A stretch of DNA of 26,422 nucleotides, from the NCBI GenBank assembly GCA_002284615.2, contig MU070046.1:50141-76562 (forward strand), in the 5' to 3' direction. Shown here one piece after another: positions 26,387 to 26,422 of the stretch. Numbering within the stretch: the first letter of the stretch is position 1; every line of letters begins with the position of its first letter. Under the pieces are notes generated by a model. It had not been told where the DNA came from, ran no database searches, and was given only the letters and a program-made list of their open reading frames with translations. This stretch comes from Dunaliella salina. Lineage: Eukaryota; Chlorophyta; Chlorophyceae; Chlamydomonadales; Dunaliellaceae. The position numbers were made by a program, and so were the translations under genes.

Positions 26387-26422
<36 letters not shown>
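26386..26422. repeat. (CA)n microsatellite, right edge
   Basis: An uninterrupted CA tract begins after GCGCACG within intron 3 of beta-adaptin and runs to the end of the window; its true length is not visible. Confidence 0.95.

Overview
This is a nuclear window from a eukaryote, most likely a chlorophyte green alga. The main evidence is a plant-type AP-1/AP-2 beta-adaptin N-terminus, split at its right end by short GT-AG introns. Mixed GC content, TGCATGCA-rich introns, (CA)n tracts at both window ends and retroelement tails built on TGTAA (the usual green-algal poly(A) signal) fit this. A Dunaliella-like volvocalean is a guess from overall character, not a demonstrated assignment. Nothing bacterial (operons, Shine-Dalgarno sites, CRISPR) is present.

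Layout. 1-450: last exons of a coiled-coil, Ala-rich protein. 1519-3984 (+): C-terminal exons of a second gene. A GWSSF amphipathic segment and a W-ending acidic tail make an ArfGAP1/AGD6-like protein the best guess; its last intron carries a 34-bp minisatellite. 4.6-17.2 kb: a graveyard of non-LTR retroelements. It holds a 636-bp 3' LINE fragment with target-site duplication (TSD), an almost complete but dead LINE on the minus strand (6859 to about 10660) with APE-type endonuclease and YADD reverse transcriptase, a second more decayed copy (about 14815-17045), a small fragment at 12.3 kb, two copies of one tRNA-derived SINE, a full-length copy of another SINE, and an unclassified short repeat (called R1 here). 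A 785-base N gap lies at 13406-14190. 17.2-23.9 kb: low-information sequence, inverted fragments of a second retroelement family with a restriction-like endonuclease candidate, and one unidentified 148-aa ORF (20851-21297). 23.9-26.4 kb: a tandem duplication of about 0.95 kb carrying the promoter and first coding exon of beta-adaptin, then exons 2 and 3 of that gene running to the window edge.

Connections. The two best host genes (ArfGAP-like and beta-adaptin) would both act in Arf-dependent coated-vesicle traffic, but they are more than 20 kb apart and nothing shows that the proximity matters. The more consistent theme is small local duplications at exon/intron borders (a donor at 93-209, an exon piece at 1434/1567, an acceptor at 2854/2950, and a whole promoter plus exon 1 at 23.9-25.8 kb). 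The second theme is datable nested insertion, since several insertions still have TSDs and an uninterrupted relative inside the same window.
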